The translations under genes and the position numbers were made by a program. A stretch of 64,000 nt of DNA from Erwinia billingiae Eb661 (GTDB taxonomy: Bacteria > Pseudomonadota > Gammaproteobacteria > Enterobacterales > Enterobacteriaceae), in contig NC_014306.1 in assembly GCF_000196615.1 (NCBI RefSeq), positions 4,092,001 through 4,156,000 on the forward strand, read 5' to 3'. A model generated the notes under the pieces. It saw only the letters and a program-made list of their open reading frames with translations. It had not been told where the DNA came from and made no database searches. This document shows, piece after piece, positions 17,956 through 26,447 of the stretch; the first letter of the stretch is position 1; the number at the start of each line of letters is the position of its first letter.

Positions 17956-18701
17956 GCGAGCGTAACCACGCCCTTATTGAGCTGGACAATATTCACAAGT
18001 CGTTCGGCGATACCCATGTGCTGAAGGGGATTTCGCTGAGCGTCAATAAAGGCGAAGCGGTGTGCATCATCGGCCCGTCTGGCTCCGGCAAGTCCACCAT
18101 TTTGCGCTGCATCAACGGCCTGCTGCCGGTTGATGAAGGCTTCGTTCGCGTCGGCAATCACCGCGTGCATGAGATGACCAGCGAGAAGCAGATGCGTCCA
18201 CTGCGTCACCAGGTGTCGATGGTGTTCCAGCAGTACAACCTGTTCCCGCATCGCACGGTGCTGGACAACATCATGATGGCGCCGATGCAGGTCCTGAAGC
18301 ATCAGCGGGATGAGGTGCGCGAGCGGGCGCTCAAGCTGATCGCCAAAGTGCGCCTGACCGGCAAAGAAGATCGCTATCCCGGCGAGCTGTCCGGCGGCCA
18401 GCAACAGCGCGTGGCCATCGCCCGATCGCTGGCGATGCAGCCGGAAATCATCCTGTTTGATGAGGTGACGGCGGCGCTCGATCCCGAGACGGTAAAAGAA
18501 GTGCTGAACACCATCCGCGAACTGGTGGATGAAGGGATGACCTGCGTGCTGGTCACCCACGAGATGCGCTTTGCCCGTGAAGTGTCGCACCGGGTGTGCT
18601 TCACCGATCGCGGCCGGATAGTGGAAAGCGCCCCGCCCGCGCAACTTTTTGATGCCCCGCAGGATCCGCGCACCCGCGAATTCCTCGGCCAGGTTTTGTG
18701 A
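17952..18701 (+). CDS. Amino-acid ABC transporter ATP-binding protein
   Basis: 249 residues from ATG 17952 (MSERNHALIELDNIHKSFG). Walker A GPSGSGKST, Q-loop in VFQQYNLFPH, signature LSGGQQQRVAIARSLA, Walker B ILFDEVTAALDPE and H-loop VTHEM are all present. The DEVTAALD form of the D-loop region is common in GlnQ/HisP-type ATPases. Coupled to the upstream permease through a 4-base overlap. Confidence 0.92.
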   Translation: MSERNHALIELDNIHKSFGDTHVLKGISLSVNKGEAVCIIGPSGSGKSTILRCINGLLPVDEGFVRVGNHRVHEMTSEKQMRPLRHQVSMVFQQYNLFPHRTVLDNIMMAPMQVLKHQRDEVRERALKLIAKVRLTGKEDRYPGELSGGQQQRVAIARSLAMQPEIILFDEVTAALDPETVKEVLNTIRELVDEGMTCVLVTHEMRFAREVSHRVCFTDRGRIVESAPPAQLFDAPQDPRTREFLGQVL

Positions 18702-18718
18702 TCCTTTTGAGAGACACC

Positions 18719-20035
18719 ATGGCAAGCCAAACTGATGAGTTTTTTACCGCCGACTTCAAAACCAGCCCGTACTGGTGGGAAGCCGCGCCGCCTGAAACGG
18801 TTTTAGATCCTCTGCCGGCCACCGCCGATGTGGTAGTGGTCGGCTCCGGCTTTGCCGGCCTGAACGCCGCTATTGAGCTGGCACGTCACGGCAAAAAAGT
18901 GGTGGTGCTGGACGCCAACGAACTCGGCAGCGGCGGCAGCACCCGCACCGGCGGTATGATCAGCAGCGGTCAGAAGTTGGTGGTCGGGGGCGCTATCAAA
19001 GGCATCTCGCCCGAGCTGTTCAGCAAGATGATTGCCGACTCCATCGCCTCTTTCGACTTTATTCAGCAGCTGGTCAAAAGCGAGCAGCTGGATGCTGACC
19101 TGTTTATCGGCGGTCGCTATTTTGGCGCGCACACCAAAAAGCAGCTCGACAGTCTGTATCAGATGGGCGATATCCTGCACCAGGTGACCGGCGTGACCGT
19201 GCATAAGGTGAAGCGTAAAGAGCAGGCGTCGATCATCGGTTCTGAGTTCTATCACGGTGGGATTCTGGTCGATGAGTACGGCGGCGTGCATCCAGGGAAA
19301 TACAATAAGGCGCTGCGCGATTTGGCCCGCCAGTTGGGTGCCACTCTGTTTTCTCACGCGCGCGTGACCGCAATTACGCCACGCGATGGCGGCAAAATCG
19401 TTAACACCGAGCGCGGCACCATTACTGCACAAGAAGTGTTAGTGCTAACTAACGGTTATACCGATACGCTGGCCACGCCGAACCTGGCGAAGCGCATTGT
19501 GCCGGTGAAAAGCTATCAAATCGCCACCGAACCGCTACCGCCCGAGCTGATGGCGAAGCTGATCCCCGGCGGCAGAATGATCACCGACAGTCGCCGCGAT
19601 CTGATCTATACCCGCCCTTCTCCCGACGGCACGCGCCTGCTGTTTGGCTCGCGTCCTGGCATAATGGACTGCGACGATAAAACCGCGGCGATTAAGATCC
19701 GCGAGAGGATGTTGGCAATTTGGCCGGAATTGGCGGGCTACAAAATCAGCCACGCCTGGAGCGGTTATGTCGGCATGACGCACGATAAAACCGCCTATGC
19801 CGGGGTGATGGACAACGCGCGCTTTGCGGTGGGCTGCAACGGCAACGGCGTGGCGCTGATGAGCTGGCTGGGATACCGTACGGCGCAGAAGGTGCTAGGC
19901 ACGGAACCGCGTCCGCTGTCGTTCGATCGCCCCACCTTTAAGCGCATTCCGCTGTACGATGGACGCCCGTGGTTTGTGCCCTTTGTCAGCGGCTGGTATC
20001 GCCTGCGTGACGCGGTGGACAAGCGGCTGGATTGA
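18719..20035 (+). CDS. FAD-dependent oxidoreductase, PuuB-like
   Basis: A DAO-family flavoprotein of about 438 residues, similar in layout to gamma-glutamylputrescine oxidase PuuB: short N-terminal YWWEAAPP segment, then VVVVGSGFAGLNAAIELARH, and the GSGGSTRTGGMISSGQ FAD loop. The C-terminal half has NARFAVGCNGNGVALMSWLG. The ATG at 18719 is preferred over GTG at 18698 because GAGAG lies upstream at good spacing. It closes the ABC operon, so it probably oxidises an imported amine; the nearness of speC makes a polyamine derivative possible but not shown. Confidence 0.8.
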   Translation: MASQTDEFFTADFKTSPYWWEAAPPETVLDPLPATADVVVVGSGFAGLNAAIELARHGKKVVVLDANELGSGGSTRTGGMISSGQKLVVGGAIKGISPELFSKMIADSIASFDFIQQLVKSEQLDADLFIGGRYFGAHTKKQLDSLYQMGDILHQVTGVTVHKVKRKEQASIIGSEFYHGGILVDEYGGVHPGKYNKALRDLARQLGATLFSHARVTAITPRDGGKIVNTERGTITAQEVLVLTNGYTDTLATPNLAKRIVPVKSYQIATEPLPPELMAKLIPGGRMITDSRRDLIYTRPSPDGTRLLFGSRPGIMDCDDKTAAIKIRERMLAIWPELAGYKISHAWSGYVGMTHDKTAYAGVMDNARFAVGCNGNGVALMSWLGYRTAQKVLGTEPRPLSFDRPTFKRIPLYDGRPWFVPFVSGWYRLRDAVDKRLD

Positions 20036-20201
20036 GGTGGGTTAGCCGCCAGAACCTTTAAGGCACGAGAAAACGTGCGGGTGTGCAGGAAAACAACGGT
20101 GCGTGCGGCTTAAAATTTCGACTGACTGCACAGGAAATTATCACTTCATCATCAGGTTGATGGAAAAGAGTGCAATCAGTTGCGTTTTGACGACAAAGCC
20201 A

Positions 20202-20230
20202 TTGACGCCCCGCTGCCAGTAAGGTTTAAT
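20202..20230 (+). promoter_or_regulatory. Sigma-70 promoter of tRNA-Phe
   Basis: -35 TTGACG (20202-20207), 17-base spacer, -10 TTTAAT (20225-20230), then a GC-rich discriminator GCGCCGC directly before the tRNA, as in promoters under stringent control. Confidence 0.75.
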
Positions 20231-20240
20231 GCGCCGCGTT

Positions 20241-20316
20241 GCCCGGATAGCTCAGTCGGTAGAGCAGGGGATTGAAAATCCCCGTGTCCTTGGTTCGATT
20301 CCGAGTCCGGGCACCA
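20241..20316 (+). tRNA. pheV: tRNA-Phe (GAA)
   Basis: 76 bases with encoded CCA end. Acceptor arms GCCCGGA and TCCGGGC pair, the D arm contains AGCTCAGTCGGTAGAGC, the anticodon stem GGGGA/TCCCC carries the loop TTGAAAA with anticodon GAA at 20274-20276, and the T loop is GGTTCGATTCC. Downstream of speC it is syntenic with E. coli pheV, a known integration site for genomic islands and SPI-7/PAPI-type elements. Confidence 0.98.
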
Positions 20317-20700
20317 TACATCGAAGCACGCTGGTTAGGTCTCAGAAGCCTAACGGGTGTCTAAACGAAGATGGTGTTCAAAGCAACGGTGACTGCATTT
20401 GCAGATGCATCATCCAAGATTGAACATAAAAGTCTTCAAGAAAGGGTACTAGTTAGCGCTAGTGCCCTTTTCTCGTTGGCGTAAATAATTGCAAGCATCA
20501 CGACACCTGTCAACACAACCTCAGATTTTGTCAATTATCGCTACCCCTCATCTGCACCAAGAATCGTTTTTGCTATGACAAATATGAATTATCCTTTAGG
20601 GTTTATCGTAATGTCCCCATGTCCGCGAACATCATTTCAACGGCCATTTGAGTTCAATGCTCTAATTCGATAAGAAGCACCATAATGTCCGCTAAGTGCG
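20317..20700. other. Gene-free region between tRNA-Phe and IS30
   Basis: About 380 bases that include the tRNA terminator. Composition becomes AT-rich toward the IS element. I see no gene, and no second copy of the tRNA 3' end here or farther right by eye. Confidence 0.5.
20441..20474 (+). terminator. Terminator downstream of tRNA-Phe
   Basis: Arms AAAGGGTACTAG and CTAGTGCCCTTT (one G-T pair) around loop TTAGCG, followed by TTTCT. Confidence 0.8.
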
Positions 20701-21920
20701 GTGAGTTCAACGGGTCGACGCAACGCTATCCTTAAACAAGGGGGGACGTTGCCATGAAACGAAGAACGCGCATTTACTACACGCCAGAACAGAAAGCGAT
20801 TATCTGGGACAGGTATAAGCAAGGTGATTCCCTGCATGATATCGCCAGAATGTTCGACAGATATCACTCTTCTGTTATGCCCACTATTCACCAAACTGGT
20901 GGTTATCGCCCTTCTGTCAGAAAGCGACACCGGCTGGCTCTTTCACTTGATGAAAGAGAGGAAATATCCAGGGGGCTGGTAGCAAAAAGTAGCATCAGGG
21001 ACATCGCCGACAAATTATCAAGAGCCCCTTCAACTATTAGCCGCGAGATCAAAAGGCATGGAGGTGCAAAACATTACCGAGCTGCAAAAGCGGATAAGGA
21101 CGCGTGGGACAGTGCCCTTAGGCCAAAACCTTGCAAGCTAATTGGATGCCCCGCATTGTGTAAAATCATTGCAGAGAAGATGTATCAGGACTGGTCGCCG
21201 GAACAAATCGCCGGTTGGCTTAAACGCTGTTATCCGGATAATCAGGAAATGCAGGTGTCACACGAAACGATTTATAAAACGCTTTTTATACAAACCCGGG
21301 GAGCTTTAAAAAAAGAGCTGCAGCAGTGCCTAAGAAGCGGGAGAGTAGTACGTAAATCCAGAACGACATCACTTAAAGGAAAGGGATTAGGCTCAATACC
21401 GGATGCAATACCCATCAGCGAAAGGCCATCTGATGTTGCAGACAGAGCTATACCAGGTCACTGGGAGGGAGACCTAATACAGGGCTCTAAAAACTCATAT
21501 ATTGTCACGATGGTAGAACGCCATTCCCGCTTTGTTATGCTTGCCAAAATCAGTGATAACAAGACAGCCACAGTCATATCCGCACTAATCAAACAAGCCC
21601 GGCAGCTGCCTGTTGAACTTTATAAAACATTAACTTGGGATCGAGGGGCGGAAATGACTAATCACACCCTTTTTACTGTAGCAACAGAAATTGAGGTCTA
21701 TTTTTGTGATCCACAATCTCCCTGGCAACGCGGCTCCAATGAAAATACGAACAGATTGCTTAGGCAGTATTTTCCAAAAGGAACTGACTTATCGGTTCAC
21801 AGCCAGCAAAGACTAAACAGTGTTGCCAGGCAGCTCAACGAGAGGCCAAGAAAAACGCTAGACTATGAATCACCCGCAGAGCGTTTTAACCAGTGTGTTG
21901 CATCCATCGGTTGAACTCAC
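20701..21920 (+). mobile_element. IS30-family insertion sequence
   Basis: About 1220 bases, the length of IS30. Ends share GTGAGTTCAAC (20701-20711) and its reverse complement GTTGAACTCAC (21910-21920), and the left end continues with GGGTCGACGCAACGC as in IS30 relatives. One transposase gene fills the element. A 2-base target duplication could not be made out with certainty. Confidence 0.85.
20754..21914 (+). CDS. IS30-family transposase
   Basis: 386 residues. N-terminal helix-turn-helix regions (HDIARMFDRYHSSV near 27 and SIRDIADKLSRAPSTISREIKRH near 78), then the catalytic DDE core: first Asp in GHWEGDLIQGSKN near residue 240, second Asp in TLTWDRGAEM near 298, and Glu in NENTNRLLRQYFPKGTDL near 329. 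All three catalytic residues are present, so the enzyme looks intact. Confidence 0.93.
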   Translation: MKRRTRIYYTPEQKAIIWDRYKQGDSLHDIARMFDRYHSSVMPTIHQTGGYRPSVRKRHRLALSLDEREEISRGLVAKSSIRDIADKLSRAPSTISREIKRHGGAKHYRAAKADKDAWDSALRPKPCKLIGCPALCKIIAEKMYQDWSPEQIAGWLKRCYPDNQEMQVSHETIYKTLFIQTRGALKKELQQCLRSGRVVRKSRTTSLKGKGLGSIPDAIPISERPSDVADRAIPGHWEGDLIQGSKNSYIVTMVERHSRFVMLAKISDNKTATVISALIKQARQLPVELYKTLTWDRGAEMTNHTLFTVATEIEVYFCDPQSPWQRGSNENTNRLLRQYFPKGTDLSVHSQQRLNSVARQLNERPRKTLDYESPAERFNQCVASIG

Positions 21921-22120
21921 AGCCAAAAGCGGGCGTTGCTAACACCGGCATGTACTGATCTGCGGGTAGCATGTCAGGGTAATATTAGGCAGGTGATTAG
22001 ACCTTACACTAGACCATAACGCTGGCATAACTTAGTACTGTTTTATTGCTTGCAACAGTGTGCGAACTCACGCTAGCGCACTGTTGTCACTCTGACTAAT
22101 ATTCTCCGCATGAAATTTGA

Positions 22121-22735
22121 CTATTCTTCAAGAAGTTCATTAATTTTCATCATTCGTATATGGGAAAAAACTATTTTAATAAGTTGAATAGAGAATGCCA
22201 TATACAGAACGAAAACGAAGAAAAACTTGATTGCATTAATTGCCATTATAAAAAATTCATTAATCATTAACTGATGTTCATTTTTCTGGAATGCTTTAGC
22301 TACTTGATAGTTATGCACTAAGACTTCCGTATAATGTAATGTACCAAAGAAACAAGCAACTACTACCGCCATACAAAGAGCCATACAACCTATGCGGCGG
22401 GGCCATGTTGCAAAAAGCCATGTGTATTCGAAACCAAGAACATCACAATTTATAACTGGTTTAATTAACTCCAATATCCCCCTACACCTAGAAAGATTTA
22501 ACATTATCTCAAATGAGTTATCTTTTTTTAGTATCAACAATGCATCTGTAAAAGGTATTGGGCGCATGCGATGAATTTTACTGATCAGGCTTTCAACAAC
22601 ATAAGGACAAGGGTGTTCACTAGATATTTCTTTAGACAATTCACTCAGCAATCCGATATTGTCTTTTTTGATTGATTGCATAAAAACGAGAAATGAGATG
22701 ACTATGGGAAGTGCAGCTAGTAAAGTAGTTAACAT
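22121..22735 (-). CDS. Unknown membrane protein
   Basis: 204 residues, AT-rich coding. I do not recognise a family. Three hydrophobic segments at about residues 3-20, 117-139 and 163-188 suggest three membrane helices; between the first two is a cytosolic or periplasmic part of about 95 residues rich in charged and hydrophobic residues. It stands alone between the IS30 and IS3 elements, with no partner gene, and is probably part of the acquired segment beside the tRNA. Confidence 0.55.
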   Translation of the reverse strand: MLTTLLAALPIVISFLVFMQSIKKDNIGLLSELSKEISSEHPCPYVVESLISKIHRMRPIPFTDALLILKKDNSFEIMLNLSRCRGILELIKPVINCDVLGFEYTWLFATWPRRIGCMALCMAVVVACFFGTLHYTEVLVHNYQVAKAFQKNEHQLMINEFFIMAINAIKFFFVFVLYMAFSIQLIKIVFSHIRMMKINELLEE

Positions 22736-22990
22736 TTAATAAATCCAAAATATTCATGGTCATATACTATCGGCAGCAAACTTTAAATGTTTAACATTCA
22801 AGTTATTAATAATAGATGTAATTGGGTTGCAACTAGCTTACCTAGGTGCGGCAACGGTATTAGTACCTCCCAACACATGGATTGAAAGATTAACAGTCTG
22901 CCAAGCACCATAGGTGGATATGTAAGTATCCCAGCTTTAGTTCCACACACTTTTTGAGATTTCCGGTTTCTCAGCCATCAGCCGGTATTC

Positions 22991-23821
22991 TTACGGTGTC
23001 AGGTTATTCAGGGATTCATGGGGCCGCTCACTGTTGTATTCATTCAGCCAGCGCTCTGTGATTTCCCGTGCTTCGTTCAGCGTTCTGAACAGGTAAAAGT
23101 CCAGTATTTCTGTCCGGTACGTCCTGTTAAACCTCTCAATAAACGCGTTCTGTGTCGGCTTACCCGGCTTGATAAATTCCAGCATCACACCATGGTCTTC
23201 AGCCCATTGCGCCAGAGCCAGTGATATCAGTTCCGGGCCGTTATCCATCCGCATCTTCAGCGGATATCCGCGATTCGCCACTATCCTGTCCAGAACCCGC
23301 ACCATTCGTTGCGCAGGAATATTCAGATCGATTTCTATCGCAAGGGCCTCGCGGTTAAAATCATCCACCACGTTGAAGGTCCGAAAACGCCGACCACAGA
23401 CCAGCGCGTTGTGCATAAAATCGATAGACCAGCTCTGATTGAGCGCTTCCGGCGTTGCCAGCGGAGCCGGATTGCGCACCGTAAGACGTTGCTTACCATT
23501 GCGTCGAAAATTCAGTTTCAGCAGACAGTAAATCCGGTGTACGCGCTTGTTGTTCCAGACGTGCCCCTGCCTGCGCAGCACCTGAAAAAGCTTCTTAAAG
23601 CCGTAGCGGGGATAGCGCTCTGCCAACCCGGTCAGCACCTGGATCACCGCTTCATCACGCCGGGTACCGGGCTGGTAACAATACACCGTCCTGCTCAGCG
23701 ATAACGTCCTGCATGCCTGGCGTATGCTCATCGTAAACTGCGCGGTCAGATAGTTGACGAGCTCACGCTTTATCGCTGGTTTTAAAGCTTTTTTTCGATG
23801 ACATCTTTCAGTGCACGGCAT
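22991..23821 (-). CDS. IS3-family transposase OrfB (integrase core), C-terminus cut short
   Basis: Integrase-type DDE domain with Asp in SIDFMHNALVCG, Asp in MRMDNGPELIS and Glu in NAFIERFNRTYR, all intact. In the functional element it is made as an OrfAB fusion by -1 slippage on the tract AAAAAAAG (minus strand, 23795-23788). The frame stops with TAA at 22993-22991 right after SLNNLTP; beyond it the same frame reads EYRLMAEKPEISKSVWN and stops at 22937, the usual end of this family. The stop looks like a GAA-to-TAA change that removes 18 residues outside the catalytic core. Confidence 0.85.
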   Translation of the reverse strand: MPCTERCHRKKALKPAIKRELVNYLTAQFTMSIRQACRTLSLSRTVYCYQPGTRRDEAVIQVLTGLAERYPRYGFKKLFQVLRRQGHVWNNKRVHRIYCLLKLNFRRNGKQRLTVRNPAPLATPEALNQSWSIDFMHNALVCGRRFRTFNVVDDFNREALAIEIDLNIPAQRMVRVLDRIVANRGYPLKMRMDNGPELISLALAQWAEDHGVMLEFIKPGKPTQNAFIERFNRTYRTEILDFYLFRTLNEAREITERWLNEYNSERPHESLNNLTP

Positions 23822-24048
23822 TCAAGACTGAGATCGGCAAACATTTGTTTGAGACGGCGATTTTCGTCCTCAAGATCCTTCATCTTTTTGATATCAGAGG
23901 CTTCCATCCCGCCGTACTTTGCTTTCCAGTTGTAGTACGAGGCCTCAGATATTCCCGCTTCGCGGCAGACATCTTTGACGGTGCGTCCGGCTTCGACGGA
24001 TTTCAGAACGGCGATGATTTGGTGTTCAGTGAATCGGGCTTTTCGCAT
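23782..24048 (-). CDS. IS3-family transposase OrfA
   Basis: 88 residues from ATG 24048 (MRKARFTEHQIIAVLKSVEA), preferred because GGAGATCACC precedes it; an upstream in-frame start has no signal. Helix-turn-helix at about residues 5-45 (TVKDVCREAGISEASYYNW) and a leucine-zipper-like helix at 55-85. It overlaps orfB and ends in the A7 slippage tract. Confidence 0.9.
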   Translation of the reverse strand: MRKARFTEHQIIAVLKSVEAGRTVKDVCREAGISEASYYNWKAKYGGMEASDIKKMKDLEDENRRLKQMFADLSLECRALKDVIEKKL

Positions 24049-24311
24049 GGTGATCTCCTCGAAGGACATAATCAATATGTCGGAAGATCTATAAAAGTGA
24101 ATGGTCCGGTTAAACGGTATACTTACAATAATTCCTTAAAAAAATTAACCATGAGTGCAGACTTAAATCAAATTACAGTTCCAGTGACTTTAAAAAAGAT
24201 CATGTTTATCAATTGGTTGAAATCCTGCCACTTGATGCCTCTTGTTCTTAGCATAAAAAAAAGGTAAAAAAAATTATTCAATTTGTTTGCGTGCTATAAG
24301 GAAATAACTGT

Positions 24312-26447
24312 ATGTATCTAAAAAGTTTAGTTATTCATAATTTTAGGAAATTTAGCAATTCTAATAATAAAGTCTGTTTCGTTAAAGCTGGGAAAACCTC
24401 ACCTGAACAATCACCAGTTGCTGCGTCAACAACAGTAGTCATTGGAAAAAACAACTCAGGTAAAACAACGATAACAAACTCCTTAGCATTATTATGTTCA
24501 GATACAGATAAATTAAACGGAAATGACTTTAACCATAATTATTTGAGGCGGATTCTTTCTGCATTTCTTGCGTCAGATTTTTCAATATACCCGGAAATAA
24601 AATTCGAAATGGAGTTCATCCTAGATGATATAAATAATGATAGCACTAGTAATTTCTCACCATTCATAGATGTATCATCATTGAGTAGTATCCCAAGAGA
24701 TGATACCAAAGATACAACAGCATATATAATGATAATCTTTAAAATTTATGATGAGGAAATTTTTCGGGATGCAGTGGATGATTTAATTAAAGAAAAAAAA
24801 GACAGTGGTTACAATGATAATGAGTTTTTTAGACGTTTTTTAGATTTGATATCAGAGACGGAATTTAAAAGAGTCATTAAGAATATAGATAATAAATTAA
24901 TTGATAAGGCCAAGGTGAAAAACCTGATCGACCTTCGGATCATTAAGGTTGCGAATAATATTCATGACCAAAGGCTACTAGCAAAATCCTTCAATAGAAT
25001 TATAAAGTTCATGTATGAGAAAAATAAAGATGAACTAAAGAGTATTTTGCATCTGGTTGATGGGAATAACCACAGCCTTACTGAAAAAATAAAAGTAAGT
25101 CATCAAGATAATGTCGAATCAGTTTTAAACACAATTATTCTTGATGAAAGTCTAGGTATTGAATTAAGAGCCAACTTAACTTTCGATAGATTAATGGGAG
25201 ATCTCATAACATATGAGCACCGTGATGGCGAAAATCTAATTCCTGAAGGTCAATTCGGATTAGGATATGCGAATCTTATAAATATAATTAGTGAAATAAT
25301 TGATTATTCTAATAGAAGCTTGCATGAAGAAAAACAGCTTAAAATCCAGCTTTTATGCATTGAGGAGCCTGAGGTTTTTATGCATCCTCAGATGCAAGTT
25401 AATTTCATTCGTCATATTGAAGAGGCTTTGATAAAGATATTAGGACTAAACTCTAAAGACATTAGTTCAATTAAAAGCCAAATTGTAGTTACTACTCACT
25501 CCTCACATATATTGAATAGTATTATTCATGGAAGCGGAACATTCAATGAAATTAATTACATTAATAGTTCAAAAGGAAATAGTGAGAGTATAATTTTGAA
25601 CGATAATGATCTTTGCGAGGGTGGCAAGGAATTTGATTACTTTAAATTTATTAAAAAACATGTAAAACACCAAGTTCCTGAGCTTTTCTTTTCTGATGCA
25701 ATAATTTTAGTTGAAGGAATAACTGAAGAACGTGTCATAAATTATTATATTGATAGAAACACGTTCCTAAGTAAAGGCAATATTTCAGTTTTCAGAATTG
25801 ATGGCGCGCACAGAAAAGTGTATTCAAACCTTCTGAAAAGAATAAATATTCCAACATTGATAATAACGGACATAGATTTCAAACGGGATAACTCCCTTTT
25901 CAAACAAGTGATAATACAAGATGATGGCTCGGAGATTACTACTGAACATTTTCCGCAAATGGAATTATTGGATGATTCAATCGAAACAACAAACTCTACC
26001 TTAACTCATTTCTTAGGAAGCAAAAAAGTTATAAATTTCCCCGAGCATCACATATCTGATAATATATATCTTGCTTACCAGTTGGAAAAAATATCTCTTG
26101 ATATACCTGACGGAAATAAGGCGAGTTATTATGCAACTTCATTCGAAGAAGCGTTGATTCTCAAAAATTATAGAAATGATTTATTAAGAGGTGTTTTACT
26201 AAAAGTTGTTGGAAAGGACTATTTAGATATTATTTCAGATGAAAAGGAAAAACATCACATTCTTGCGATGAACTCATTCAAGATACAGAAAAAACTATCA
26301 GACAGTAAAAGTGCATTTGCTAACGCCATCATTTATGAATTACTAACTAGCGAAGATGTTAAACCAGAATTGCCTTCATACATAATAAATGGATTGTCGT
26401 GGCTTGGAAGTCAAAAGCGTAAAGTTAGAGGAGGTGACTATGTATGA
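24312..26447 (+). CDS. OLD-family ATPase/TOPRIM nuclease, class 2 (GajA-like)
   Basis: 711-residue ABC-ATPase plus TOPRIM protein. N-terminal RNF motif (LVIHNFRKFSNSN), Walker A VIGKNNSGKTTI near residue 44, signature-like FGLGYANLINII near 316, Walker B LLCIEEPEVFMHPQMQ near 350, H-loop VTTHSSHILNS near 394. The TOPRIM part has catalytic Glu in ILVEGITEERV near 473 and DxD in IITDIDFKRD near 519. Class 2 OLD proteins are defined by an adjacent UvrD-like helicase, found here 8 bases overlapping; GajA/GajB (Gabija) phage defence is the best-known case. Strongly AT-rich against its GC-rich surroundings, so acquired. At 711 residues it is longer than Bacillus GajA. Confidence 0.85.
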   Translation: MYLKSLVIHNFRKFSNSNNKVCFVKAGKTSPEQSPVAASTTVVIGKNNSGKTTITNSLALLCSDTDKLNGNDFNHNYLRRILSAFLASDFSIYPEIKFEMEFILDDINNDSTSNFSPFIDVSSLSSIPRDDTKDTTAYIMIIFKIYDEEIFRDAVDDLIKEKKDSGYNDNEFFRRFLDLISETEFKRVIKNIDNKLIDKAKVKNLIDLRIIKVANNIHDQRLLAKSFNRIIKFMYEKNKDELKSILHLVDGNNHSLTEKIKVSHQDNVESVLNTIILDESLGIELRANLTFDRLMGDLITYEHRDGENLIPEGQFGLGYANLINIISEIIDYSNRSLHEEKQLKIQLLCIEEPEVFMHPQMQVNFIRHIEEALIKILGLNSKDISSIKSQIVVTTHSSHILNSIIHGSGTFNEINYINSSKGNSESIILNDNDLCEGGKEFDYFKFIKKHVKHQVPELFFSDAIILVEGITEERVINYYIDRNTFLSKGNISVFRIDGAHRKVYSNLLKRINIPTLIITDIDFKRDNSLFKQVIIQDDGSEITTEHFPQMELLDDSIETTNSTLTHFLGSKKVINFPEHHISDNIYLAYQLEKISLDIPDGNKASYYATSFEEALILKNYRNDLLRGVLLKVVGKDYLDIISDEKEKHHILAMNSFKIQKKLSDSKSAFANAIIYELLTSEDVKPELPSYIINGLSWLGSQKRKVRGGDYV

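Larger units (their letters stand above)
22921..24127 (-). mobile_element. IS3-family insertion sequence with ATA target duplication
   Basis: 1207 bases. The left end begins TGTAAGTATCCCAGCTTTA and the right end, read on the minus strand, begins TGTAAGTATACCGTTTAA: imperfect terminal inverted repeats ending in TGT/ACA. The element is flanked by ATA on both sides (22918-22920 and 24128-24130), a 3-base duplication normal for IS3. It contains overlapping orfA and orfB on the minus strand. Confidence 0.85.
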
